Assembly (NCBI GenBank): GCA_000231825.2
Contig: JH720319.1
Span: forward strand, 558,001-622,000
Direction of reading: 5' to 3'
Source of the DNA: Tetrahymena elliotti 4EA
Lineage: Eukaryota > Ciliophora > Oligohymenophorea > Hymenostomatida > Tetrahymenidae
DNA length: 64,000 nucleotides
Every line of letters starts with the position of its first letter. Position 1 is the first letter of the stretch. The translations under genes were made by a program, and so were the position numbers. The notes under the pieces are model-generated. The model did no database searches and had not been told where the DNA came from. It saw only the letters and a list, made by a program, of their open reading frames with translations. Positions 37,138 to 48,999 of the stretch are shown in pieces.

Positions 37138-39466
37138 ATGAATTCAGATTAATAAAATAGGTATAGAACAGGTGGTAGTAATATATCAGTCAGTTCTATG
37201 AGAAAAGAACTTATCAAAAATAATATAGAGATAGATAAAGATGCTGACCTCTCTTAACTTTATTAATAGTTTTTACAAGAAAAAGGAATATATTAACCAA
37301 ATCCCTATGGTACACCATCTGAATAGAATAAAGAAAACAACTAAAGATTTTCGCATAATTTACCACCACCAAAGGATAAGCAATCAAGTATTCAAGGTAT
37401 TTTAAATATGATTGATCATAGCAAAGAAAAGAAAAATAATTAGAATTTTGTTTTTGTTGATTAGCATAATTCTGATGCGACATAGGGCTAATCTAGCAAT
37501 CAAGTATCAAATAGAAATGAATTAGCTAACAATCAAAATATGCAAGTGCCAGATGAACCAGAAATAAATTAAAATAGTGCTAGGTAAAGTAGGTTTCAGG
37601 TATTTAATTTTGGATAGACTAATTAAAGCGGTAGAAATTCTCTTTAGAATAATAGAGCATCTTCAGCTTCAATTAATAGCAATAGATTTAGTGCAAATTA
37701 AAATTTATTAGGATAATAAAACCTATAATAAAGGAACTCTAATGATGGAGCAAATAGATCTTCATTAGACCATTCAACATCTTCACCAGTTAATTATGGC
37801 AACAATTTTAATTTTAGAATGGGAAATTAAATATATAGTCCTGGAATAAATAATGCAAATCGTTCTTCATCAAATGGGTTAGTGAATGGATAACAAGGTT
37901 ACTTAATAAATGAAAACTCAAGTAAAAGAGTCTCTACCTAAAGCTTCCATAATGCTAATTAAATAGATTTAGGAAATAGAAGATCATAATAGCTTGGATC
38001 TCCAGCACCCTAAACGAGTAAGAAAAATTCTTTGTGGAGGAATGGAAATGAAGATATTAATGATTTTGGTGGAAGCGCTGTTTTTAATAGACATTAATAT
38101 ACACCTAATTATCCTAAGAGTACCAGTATTACAGACACAAAATGGAAAGGTTTGTTAGATACTGCTCGTGAGCTATCATAAAAAAAATAGAGATAATCTA
38201 ATGATTCTATGATGAATGTAAGCCAATATAATATTTTTAGTGCAAGGAAATCTTAAGTAGAAAGTAGAAAATCTGAAAATATTCCAGATGCCATAGATAC
38301 TTCTTTTCAATACTAAAACCCAATTTAAAAGCTTAATGTGAAGCAGAAAATTTAAATATTCTTCTCAAAGATAGAAATTAGTCATGTTGTTATGTTTATT
38401 ATGGTAGGCTTATTTTGCTTATTCTTTTTACAAAATATATATGAATTTCTCACATATACACCTGAGTTAGAATATTGTGATTCTACTTTAAGATAAGAAT
38501 AAATTGAAGGTAGTTCATGCATTCCTTGCCCTTAAAATGCAATCTGTCTTGATAATATTATTAAATGCAAGCATTCATTTGTTCTTGTAGACAAAAAATG
38601 TGTAACTAATCCTTAAATTGAACCAAATGCAATCAGATATATAAATACAGTAGTGTAAAATCTTTAATATTTATAAGCATAATATCACTGCTATGATTCT
38701 AATTCAAGTGGTTATGGAAATAACATTAGCAGACCTTACAAAGAACACAAATGGGAATCAATTGTAAATATCTTAACAGTTCACCATAGTAAGGACCTTC
38801 TCTATTATGTTACATTAACTAAAGTAAAAGACTATCTGAAATCAAAAAGTATTAGAGAGCAATTCGATATAAATTATGACTCCTCAAGAGATACATACTA
38901 TGTTACAACTTTTAATCCATCATATTTTTGCAGGTATTATTATTATTTTAATTAAAACATATTTTAGAGATTCTTTTTTACAAAATAGAATCAGGCTATG
39001 GGTCATTCAAAATACAAATATATTGATTGCTGTTATTTGCATTTTCTTTTTAATCTTTTTATTATACTAAGTAGCTGCAGTTAAAAGGTTTATTTATTTC
39101 TTCAAGCTTTACAAAATCTAACAAAAACTAAATAATGAAAATAAAATGCCACAATAGATTAATATGCCTTAAGATATGAATAAAAGCATTAAAGATCACC
39201 AATAAATATATTAGCCAGGATCTTAGATAAACAATCAGAGATTTGCCTCTCCTTAGAACTCAAACGAGCAAAGTTTTTCACAAAGATATATTTCATAATA
39301 AAATTCTTAACAACAAAAAATACTACATCCATCCCAACAATAATATTTATAAATTCCTCAAAATCAATAAAACTATTTACAAATTCCTTAGAATTAACAA
39401 TAGTTACAACTTAAGTAAGACAATAATTTTTTGAATTTATCTCAAAGAAGAGGTAAACTCAATTGA
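37138..39466 (+). CDS. Inner nuclear membrane protein, Heh/Src1/MAN1 family
   Basis: Integral inner-nuclear-membrane protein linking chromatin to the envelope. Exons 37138-38933 and 38968-39466 give 764 residues. The N-terminal HeH/LEM-type motif (about 16-46, ISVSSMRKELIKNNIEIDKD then LSQLYQQFL) is the fold that begins yeast Heh1/Heh2. A long Asn/Ser/Gln-rich linker follows, then TM1 (about 415-437). The lumenal MSC (Man1-Src1 C-terminal) domain has CIPCPQNAICLDNIIKC near residue 460 and CVTNP. TM2 is at about 617-632, followed by a Gln-rich nucleoplasmic tail. The 34-nt intron is unusually short; splicing it restores the second membrane helix. Domain order matches Heh2/Src1. No C-terminal RRM (as in metazoan MAN1) is present. 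Confidence 0.85.
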
Positions 39467-40065
39467 TATTTACTAAAAATGTTAAAAACCTATTTATTTT
39501 CATATTTTATTTTGTATACACTCTTTAAGAAATTGTATAAACTTAATTTATTTCTCTAAATTTTCAATATCTCTATTAAAACAAAATTTAAAAACATTTC
39601 TTCATATTAACTAAAAACAATAAACCATTTGACCTCAAATCTTTTTACCAATGTTTTATAAATAAATCCAAAATATCTGATATTTTATTTCATGGCATTG
39701 TCTTTATCTTTAGATGTGAACCCACTAACACCAATAATTATCTTCCTGATTCTTTTTTAGCAAGGACTAACTTTTTTGATGTGGAAAACATTTTAAATTA
39801 GATTGAAATAGAAATTAAGGGTGATCTACTTTAACTGATTTTGGCTGGAGCATTAAGGAAATAAATTAATATTTAAAAATTATTTATGATAAAAGTATGA
39901 ATGATTGTACAAAAATAGATTATAAAAGTGAATATATATATAATATATAAATGGTGCTCTAAAAGAAAATAGAAAACTTAAGTAGAAATTAATATTAAAT
40001 TTAGCTCGTTTATGATTAATGAGCTGTAAAAGTTGAATTATTTATATACAAAATAATTTATTAAA
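39467..40065. other. Intergenic between convergent genes, with a coding-like fragment
   Basis: Spacer of 599 bp between the MSC-domain gene and the TTLL gene. Most is AT filler; the fragment at 39714-39900 is described separately. Confidence 0.5.
39714..39900 (+). pseudogene. Coding-like fragment of unknown origin
   Basis: A frame ending at TGA 39898-39900 reads CEPTNTNNYLPDSFLARTNF, then VENILNQIEIEIKGDLLQL and ILAGALRKQ. The residue mix and higher G+C make it look like real protein sequence rather than translated spacer. It begins right after a splice-acceptor-like TTTATCTTTAG and has no obvious upstream exon. It may be a gene relic, or a terminal exon of a transcript I cannot see. I do not recognise a family. 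Confidence 0.3.
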
Positions 40066-43000
40066 TCATGATTGAATTTCATCTTCAATATTAAATTAAA
40101 TCAGATTTTATATTTTATCATCAAATTTAAATGATCGTTTAGGTAAGCCTTTCCTCTAAGCATAGTTTGTTGCATTTGTAGTTGTTTGTGCATTTTCTAC
40201 TGTTAAAACGTACCCTTTCTCTGAGTGTAAATTACCATATGAATTAGACCTTAAATTAGAATGTTAATTTTATTAATTAGATTAGCTATTATTGAAATTA
40301 TTATTGTTTATGCTATTGTTCATGTTTATATTGTTAGTTTAGTTCATGTTTTATTAATTTAAAAACTGCTAATTTGAACTCAAATATTGCTTAAGTTCTC
40401 TTTGCCCACCGATAGCAGAGCTACCACGAGATTTGTAATTATTTTTTTCTTTACTTTCGACAATGACGTTAAAATTTTTATTATTCATTTCTTACAGGAT
40501 ATTTTATGAGGTATTACTATTTGGATAGTTTAAGAATTATTATGAAGATGGTGTAATAGAGTTTTAGTAATGCTTTGGAGATATACTATTCAAATATGCT
40601 GTATTTTAACTGGCAGAGTATCCATGTAGGCTAGGAATATTTACAACTCTATTTGATCCAAAACTTACAGGTGCTAAATAAGTATTACTTTGAATATTAT
40701 TGTTATTATTAAGAGAAGAATTAGAATATAGTTTAGGCTCAATCTTTACTCTCTATATACTCAAGAATTCGTTTCTATTTTATTGAAGAGAACTAGTGTT
40801 GTTAGGCTACTGAATGTATACTAAAGTTCCATTAGAATTACCTGGGTTTCTTATTATAGCTTCTTCTTTTATTTTTAAAACCATTTTATTTCCATTTGTC
40901 ATGTAAGGACGAGAAGAAGTTGATGAAAGGGGAGCTATTCCAGAATATTAATTCTAATTATTTGAATTAAGATTATTTCTGTAAATTTGCCCAACTATTG
41001 AAGAAGACTGAGGTCTTATAGATATCTTTGTTTAAACTAAACTATTTGTATTTTCTAATGCTTATGTAAAACCTTTTGTGTGAGATAATTATTAAAGCTT
41101 GACTGATTCTTACTCATTCAAGCACTTAGAAGCTTCTTCTTTTGCCATTTATAATTCCCTTTTTAGTTAATCTAACTTATATGATAGTTCTTATCTTCCA
41201 GATTCTGGTCTTATGGTAAACTAAATATTATTATTGGATCCATATTATTTTTATTATTGCTAATCACTCTTATCAAAGTTTATGATTGGTACTTCTTCTC
41301 TTGAATAATTATTCATAGTTACAATAGCATTTTAATTTTTATTCTATGAGCTAGAGTAAGTATTATTAGTTAATCCAGATTGTTGATTAATATCAGCAGA
41401 TGAATAGTCAACCACACTTTAAGAAGGTTTATAAACAGTTCTTTGAGAAATTTTTCTGATATTTTTTATGATATGATTAGTGTTTGATTTTTATGACAAA
41501 ACTGAAACAGTTTGAATAGAAGAGCTTGAAGATGAATTTCCTTATTACTGACTTTGAGACTCTGAAGCTAAAGGCTAGTAACCATTTACAGATTAATTTT
41601 AACTTGACTAATTAAAGCTTTAATTCAAAAATCCAGTGGTATTATTAGCTGTTTTAGAAATGTAGTTTTCACCTTAGATTGTATCTTAGTTAATTCTTTT
41701 CTGCAAGTTTAAGGGAACACCTGATACAGGTCTCCTAATTATATTTTAATTCTTTGGTTTTGGAATGTTTGGTGCATCTAATTCTTATTTCTTTTTTTCA
41801 CTTTAGTTTTATAGAGAGGTTGTAGATGGTTATTATTAGGTTTAGAGTCTTTCAATATTTCTTTTTGTTCCAGTAAACTCATCATGAATAGACTAAGCAG
41901 CCTAAATGAATTTCTCATAGTTTAAATTATCATCCTTTTGTTTAAAAATAAAAAGTATTTTATTTGCTTGATAATCTAGAAATAATTTAATTTTACAGTA
42001 TCAGCAGGTAAAGATTTGATATACCCATTCTAATATTTATGTTCATAGGCATCGAGCTTTCTCTGCATATTTTCTTTATCTTCTTAATTCATTTTGACAC
42101 TTGATTTCCCAATAATCATTTATTTTTTAGAATCTAAATAACTTTAAAACGTAATGTAATTATTACTTTTTTTCTTTAAATTAAACTCAATTTACTTTGA
42201 TTTAGCTTTGTTTCTTGTATCAACTAGAATTAATGTATCAGTAATTAAGCTATGTTTAATGTGATAATCTAAAGGAGTATCTGTGGTAAAACTTGGAGTA
42301 TGGTTTACTTCAATAAGATAAGCTCTTAGATCATCATCAAGCATAATATCAAATCTTGTTTTTTAAAACAAATAAAGAATCAAAATATATCCCTAAAGCA
42401 ATTTTTATTTTACCCAAAAACTTCAAAACACATTTCTGAATTTTCTTCTTTGAGCTGACAACTTCTATATAGATGGCTCAGATAAGGTTAAACACTACAC
42501 ATAGTTTTATTAACAATTTGCTTGATTTACAAGAACACACCAGTTGCATCTTTTCCAGTATCTTCTAAATACTAAATAAATATTTAAAACACAAAAATGA
42601 AAATGAAAAAAACTAATTTACTTTTAATATTGATGAAAAACTTCTCTTATGACCAACATTATCTTAGTTAGCATCAGAGTTAAATTAAAATTCAGGATTG
42701 TGCTTATTTACAGCATAATTTGTTAAATGCATACACATATTTTTTAGATTCTTTTTAGATGGTTTTGTATATTTACAAGTTGCAAACCTAGCCAAGCCTT
42801 CCCTGTATATAAACACTTTTAAGGGGCACACACTCTTGACTAGAATATACACTCTAAAATCAAACTTAAGACCATCAATCAAAAAAGGATTCTTAATGTA
42901 TTCTTAAACAACCATATGTTGATCTTATTCTATTTTAATATTTAATGTAGAATATTGATTGTGAAATAGACATCGCACACACAGAATTTGAATAAATTAT

Positions 43001-43895
43001 AATAGAGAATTATTTAATTTATGCAATTTTTCATTTTGCTTGTTTATCACAAAAATAGGATTAATTATTTACTTAGTGTTGAAAATTTTTTAACTAGAAA
43101 AATTCCTTTTCCTTAACAACTAGCTTCAGGCTTTACTATAAACACAGGTTTTTTAGATTTATTTTTTTCATAAAAATTTCTTAAATCTTCATACTAGTAA
43201 GGCAGTAACCATGTTCGTGGACAAAAGTCAAACTCCTCAGGAAACTTCAATCTCATTTTGGATAAGTTTTTTCCTAAATAATTCTTTTTGCCAAGGTTGT
43301 AAGAGCCTGGAAAGTGATTAATTTTTTGATATGGTAGCATTCTACGCAAATCATCTTCGTTAATATAAAAGTCTTGCCATTTAATATTCCAATCTGCATT
43401 TGATCTGTAAGTGATATTCCAATTAAAAGATTCTGAACATATTTATCTAATCACTTCATATTTAGTATCTTTTATATTAAATTATTTTATTAATTTCCAT
43501 AACTAAAATTAATTTCTTTAAAAACAAATAAATTTGTGAAATGAGTTATAATTATATCCTTTGATTCATTAACTCAATCATTATTTTTAAATTTCTAATA
43601 TTGGCTGCATAACGAATATGACCCTAATTTAATCTAAAAACATTTTATTACTTGAAAGATCGACAACAATCTTTTTGCTCTTCCTGGGTTTTCTTTTTAA
43701 TTTTATAAGATGCTAAAGAGTTAAGATAGCTCCCTTTTAATGTACATCAAATTCTGTATTTATTACTTCAGATTCATCATCTGATTTTTTATCATCAGAT
43801 TAAGATTCATCATTAGGGTTCTTAGAGCTCTTAGATGTTGAATCTAATTTGCTATAAGAAACTTAAGTTTCGTCTTTACTTTGAGAATCTTCCAT
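40066..43895 (-). CDS. Tubulin tyrosine ligase-like (TTLL) polyglutamylase
   Basis: ATP-dependent ligase that adds side-chain glutamates (or glycines) to tubulin, mainly on axonemal and cortical microtubules. Exons 43895-43652, 43468-43073, 42929-42622, 42571-42414, 42354-41997 and 41934-40066 give 1110 residues. The TTL core (about 75-445) includes VVDLSNTKYEVIR, YQKINHFPG, KPEASCQGKGIFLV (ATP-grasp lysine), DGLKFDFRVYILV, EGLARFAT, MHLTNYAVNK and IEVNHTPSF (metal/ATP site). The INHFPG and MHLTNYAVNK forms match the TTLL1/4/6 glutamylase branch better than TTL or TTLL3. A 620-residue Asn/Gln/Ser-rich tail, encoded by the last exon, could target the enzyme. The acceptor site and chain-initiating or elongating type cannot be read from the sequence. 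Confidence 0.94.
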
Positions 43896-45559
43896 GTGGC
43901 TAAGATTTATTCTAATCAAAATTTAAAAGTTTTGGTAAAGATGTTTTCTTAACAATTAATATATTTATATGTATATGAGCTAAAGGATTATTTGTTTGAA
44001 AATCTATTGAAATCAAAATAGTTATTATTATTGGGTGATTTCCAATCATTTATTACTAAACTTTTCTAAGATAAGAATAATTTTCTTTTGAATAGGTTTT
44101 AATGCAATATAAACAAAAATTGATTCCTAAAATAACCATAATTTATGTTTATAATGTAAAGATATAATCAAAATAAATTATCAAAAAGATCATTCATGTT
44201 TTTGAAAATGTTACTCCTTTTGTAGATGTAATTTAAGCATTTTTACTTTAATTCTATTTATTTTATACTCATTTTAATACAAGAAAATAAATTTCATCAT
44301 TTCACACCTTCATTATTCATATAAGTTCATATTTTTTTATATTTGTGCTGAAAGCAATTATAACCAATAATTTATTATCCTTATTAAAAATGGTTTCTAT
44401 TTTAAAAATAATTAGTAGACTTTGAAATTCATCAGGTTCTATTGTTAATTTTGTTATAAAATTCTATTTAATTATAATTAATTAATTATCTAACAACTAT
44501 GATTTGATTATAATAAGCCTAATAATATTCTACTTCTCACTTTATTTAAATTATAAGTTTAAAAATCCATAAAAAATTCATTAAAATAAAGGTATAAATA
44601 AAATCAATACCTAAGAGCATTAACAATAGAAATGTTATCTAAACTTTTAGAGATTCTACTTATTTGTTAAAATTTTAAGTCTTTAATTTGAAAAGATAAA
44701 TTAAAAATTATCTAAAAAAATGTTCCACATAAACCCAAAATAATAAATACAATATAATATGATTTATTTAATTCTTAATCATAAATTTTATTTGACTATC
44801 CATAAACTCAAATTCGATTTTCATATTTTCGAAAAAAATACAATCAAGTATTATTCAATAAATAAGTTTTTTCTAAAAAATTAATTTTAAAAAATATAAA
44901 AAATTATTTCTTTAGACATCCTTTTTTATTATTACTTATTTGACATTATTTTATACTCAAGTAGCATTTTTTTAATTATCTTACTTTCATATTTTTACAG
45001 ATATTTACCTAAAACATAAAGATACTTATGTTAATAAGAATATTTTTTTAATTGCTTAAGTTTTGGTATTTAAAATATGTCTAAGCTGCTATCATCAACA
45101 ACTCTATGAATCTTATACATAAAATTCAGTTTTCATATAAAATAAATCAAATATTCAAAAATTTTTTTAAATTAAATCTAATAAAGGATAAAATAACTCA
45201 TTTAAAACATCCCTTAATTAATAAAGTCAATATCAATTAAAAACAAGATCTAGTATTTTAAATTTTAAATTTAAATTAAGTAGTATATCTTTAAAAAAAC
45301 TTATTAAATATTGTTCTCTACAAATTTATATGATTACTCATGTAAATCAAGAAAAAAGTGGTAAAAAATTCATTTTTATAAAAAGATTTAAAGTATTTCT
45401 TAATTTACTGATTATTTTTAGATAATAAGACTTAACTTAATTTCATGCATGTCTTTATTTGAGGATATCTTTTTCTACAAGCAAAAATCTCAAAATAAAT
45501 AAAAAATTTGTATTTTACTAAAAGATCATAGAAAATATTATCAAAAAAGAAAACTTAAA
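43896..45559. other. Intergenic between divergent genes
   Basis: About 1.7 kb shared upstream region of the TTLL (-) and FUN14-EF (+) genes. AT-rich; no site, RNA gene or coding frame recognised. Confidence 0.5.
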
Positions 45560-45967
45560 ATGTCAGAAAATAAGGAAGACTCAGTTGTTTAAAAGGAATT
45601 CAAAAAGTATTTGGATTTCTATAACTTACATAAATAAGCTACTGCATAAGAACTAACTTTAGGTACTGTTTTTGGTTATTGCTCTGGTGCTTTTACTAGA
45701 AGAATGGCTAGACTTGGTACTTTTATAGCTGGTGGATTATTTGTCACTGTTTAACTACTTTCTTTCTAAGGATATGTCAATGTTGAATGGAATAAAATGG
45801 AATAAGATACTATTAAGGCCTTAGACTAAAATGGTGATAATAAGATAGATATGCAAGATTTTAAAATTTTGTACAGCAAATATTTATCTACTTTACAATA
45901 TAGATTGCCCAGTAGCACTGGATTTGCAGCTGGTTTCTTACTCGGATGGAGAGGAAAGCTTATTTGA
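45560..45967 (+). CDS. FUN14-domain mitochondrial protein with an inserted EF-hand
   Basis: Small outer mitochondrial membrane protein of the FUN14/FUNDC family, which in animals includes a mitophagy receptor. Intronless, 135 residues. TLGTVFGYCSGAFTRRMARL (33-52), the first helix (53-68), FQGYVNVEW (69-77) and the C-terminal SSTGFAAGFLLGWRGKL follow the FUN14 pattern. Between the helices, where most FUN14 proteins have a plain amphipathic helix, there is a canonical EF loop at 89-100 (DQNGDNKIDMQD), with Asp/Asn at positions 1, 3, 5, 9 and 12. The N-terminal segment contains DFYNL (19-23), which fits an F-x-x-L Atg8-binding core; that is inference. Only one EF loop is visible, so Ca binding may need dimerisation. 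Confidence 0.88.
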
Positions 45968-46425
45968 GTTAAATAAACATACTTAAACAACTTTTTATAA
46001 AAAAGCTAATTCAAAATTCAGAGAAAACAAACATTAATATATTATTTAATTCTATGTTTTTCATTTGTGCATTCTAACTTGAAGAAACGATTGCTATATA
46101 TTTATTTGATTATTTATTGATATAGAAAATAAAGATATTAAATGATTATAATAGAATCAAAAAAAAATTTTAAATTGTTAAGCATAAGATAGATAGAAAA
46201 AACGAAATAGTTCAAAAAATTAAGATAAAAAAAATTTAATATTACAAAGATTTAAAATAAATTTAAATGAAAAGAACAATGTTAGCTTTTTATAAATACT
46301 TTAATTTTTTAATTATTATGTGTGCATTTATTCATTTAATGTGTGGAAATTCATATATTATTAGGTTTAATAGCATCTTAGTTATTTATAAAATTATAAA
46401 TTTAATTTAATTGCATGAGTTAATG
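45968..46425. other. Intergenic between convergent genes
   Basis: AT-rich 3' spacer of 458 bp; nothing recognised. Confidence 0.5.
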
Positions 46426-48999
46426 TCAAATTTCAAGTTGAATTATTTTGTTTTGAATTGATAGGAAGTGGAATTTAGATAATTGGACTGGCTTTCCTTC
46501 TGCAATTTGCTCAATTTTAGATATACGGGCAAATAGGTCAAACTAGTTAAATTTCTCTAGGATAAGCTAACTAAGTTAGTAGTATGTTATTAAATAATCT
46601 AAGAATACTATGGAGTTTTGAATTTCATATGGTAACTCTTAGTTCTTCTCAAAACTTTTTAGCCTTTCATTAAGAGATTAATTCAATTCATGGATAGTTA
46701 TTCTTAAATAACCTTAAGCTATGATATAAAAGCTTTCAAATTCAATAAATGTTTTATCAAAAATAGCTCCAAACTTTTTATCAGATTAAAGCACTTATTA
46801 TTTATTGAGGTTATTTTGAATGTTATCCCAATAAACATTAAATGTATTTCCATACTTAATTTGATATTCTTTGATGACTACTTGGAATCTTGAGAAACTT
46901 TCTTCTTAGATGTAAGTAAGGAAGTCAGTCATGTTAAATTAATTAATAGATTGTTCACTCATTTGTTATAATTTAGTGATTTTAATCATTATATTTTTTA
47001 AGATATAAAACCTTGTCTTTTCCTTTAAACCTTCTGTTGTAAAATCATTTGTTTCTTCACATAGTTTCTAAAGTCTGTATAAAAAGCGACAAAAGTTTAT
47101 TTGAGCAAGAATAATTTAATCGTTTACACTGAATTCATCATCTACAACTTCATTTGGTTATTATACAAACTATTACTACTCATGGGTTTATCTTTCATTT
47201 ATCTATGATTTTTCTGATTGGGCATAAAATGATTAAGTCTATTCTTATTTTTCTGGGACTGAAGTTAAAACATCTTTTTAATTTAATTTTGGAGTTAAGT
47301 TATTAACTGAATATCTTTTTTCTAGTGCATCAACTTATTTAAATGTTTATCCAATATACTATTCTTAAGCTTTGACTTACATTACCTTTTACTTCTATGG
47401 TATAGGAGATAAATCTTGTCTCAAACCAATAGGATTCTTTTTTTATTAAAATCAAATTATTTCATTCATTATTAATAGAAAACTAAAAAAAAATTTACAT
47501 GAGACTTAGGTGATTGAGAAGTAATGTTTTCTTTATTCTTATCATCCATATATTATGAGCTTAATTAAGGAGGTAATGAATGGTTTATAGTATGGCCTTA
47601 TTTCTCAGTCTTTTCATGTGAAAGCTAATTATTTTAAACCTATGTATGTAATTCATGTTTGTTCTACATAGGAGTGGTGACTTATTTATTTTAATATTAA
47701 TCAGTAGAATGAGCTTTTTCTTAATTGTGATGCTTATGTGCAGGATTTTATTCTTTTCTATCAAACAGTTTTAAAAGTGGATGCTCAAGCATATCTTTTA
47801 ATGAGAAACGTTTTGATTCGTCAATTGTGAGACAGCCTCTAATAAAGTCTTTACTTTCTTCTGAAACAACAGGTGTAGCAGGAAAAATTACAGGAATAGA
47901 AGTCATTTTTTCTACAAGCTACTTTTCAGTATCGGCAATCCAAGGAGTTATGGTATAAATCATTTCATAAAATAAAACTCCAATAGACCAGATATCACTC
48001 TTAAAACTGTATTCATTTTTAGTGAGAGACTAAGGACACATGTACATAGGAGTACCAACATTGTAGTAAAATTTGCATGGCTCTGCATTTAAATCTTTAG
48101 AAAAACCAAAATCTGCTATTTTTGGAATACCTTCTTTTACTAATATATTAGCAAGCTTCAAATCTCTATGAATAATCTAGTTTACAAATTTAAAAATAGT
48201 AAGTTATAAATGTAATAGATTTAAATGAAAAAGTTTTAAATTTTGCTCTTGAAAAAAAAAAAGCATCGATAATAAGAAAATTTTCATTCATTAATCAAAT
48301 AAAAAATCCATTTACCCCCTTGTTTTACATTTCTTCTAACCCTTTTAAAAGATGTCTTATAATTTTAACTGCAGGCTTTTCTGAAAATGCTCCATATTTT
48401 GTTATTAACTCCTTTAAGTCTCCATGATCACAAAATTCAGTGATAATATAAGTGTTGTTAGCTGTGTGGAAAACATCAAACAACTTAAGGCAATTTATAT
48501 TATCAAGCTTTTTCAAAACATTTATTTCGTTCTTCAAAAGAAAACTTTAAACTTCATTTTTTATTCCTTTCATATCAATCACTTTAACAGCAACTGTATC
48601 GCCTGTTGTTTCATTCTTCCCTCTATAAACTTTACTTGAATATCCTTTCCCTATTATATCAGGTAAACAGTAGCTATAGTTTTCAATGACTTTCTTAGGG
48701 ACAAAGTACTATTGCTATTATGGCTATTGGTTCTAATTTTAAGATATTTAAACTTATTGCTATTAATTTATAGTCTGAGGTTATTAGTTTTACTGCTATA
48801 TTTATTACTATTATTGCTTCTATAATTATTGTTAAGCAACTTACTACTACTAAGAAATAACAGGATTTGCTACTAACAAGTTCACTTAATTTAATGAACT
48901 ACCTCCAACTAATTTAGTGTGAGCAATCTATTTTTATGGCTATGACCCAGGCTAAACAACTGTGTAAGATGGTCTTATAATCTGATAGGACTATGACAT
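46426..48999 (-). CDS. Ser/Thr protein kinase, ULK/Atg1-like
   Basis: Exons 48999-48316, 48176-47499 and 47436-46426 give 790 residues. A Gln-rich N-terminus (about 49-97, many Gln written as TAA/TAG) precedes the kinase domain (about 108-370). The Gly loop is IGKGYSSKVYRG (116-127), the Lys is in VAVKVIDMKG, and the alpha-C Glu is in LKNEINVL. HRD is in IIHRDLKLANIL (D233) and DFG in IADFGFSK (D250). The usual APE is CPQ in GTPMYMCPQSL. All catalytic residues are present, so it should be active. Spacing and sequence around DFG and GTPMYM resemble ULK/Atg1 and related ciliate-expanded kinases. The C-terminal third is Gln/Asn-rich, then predicted helical, where Atg1 has its Atg13-binding repeats; that parallel is a guess. 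Confidence 0.88.

Noticed and set aside
48424..48639. 71-codon + strand ORF
   Set aside because: Antisense to the N-lobe of the ULK-like kinase.
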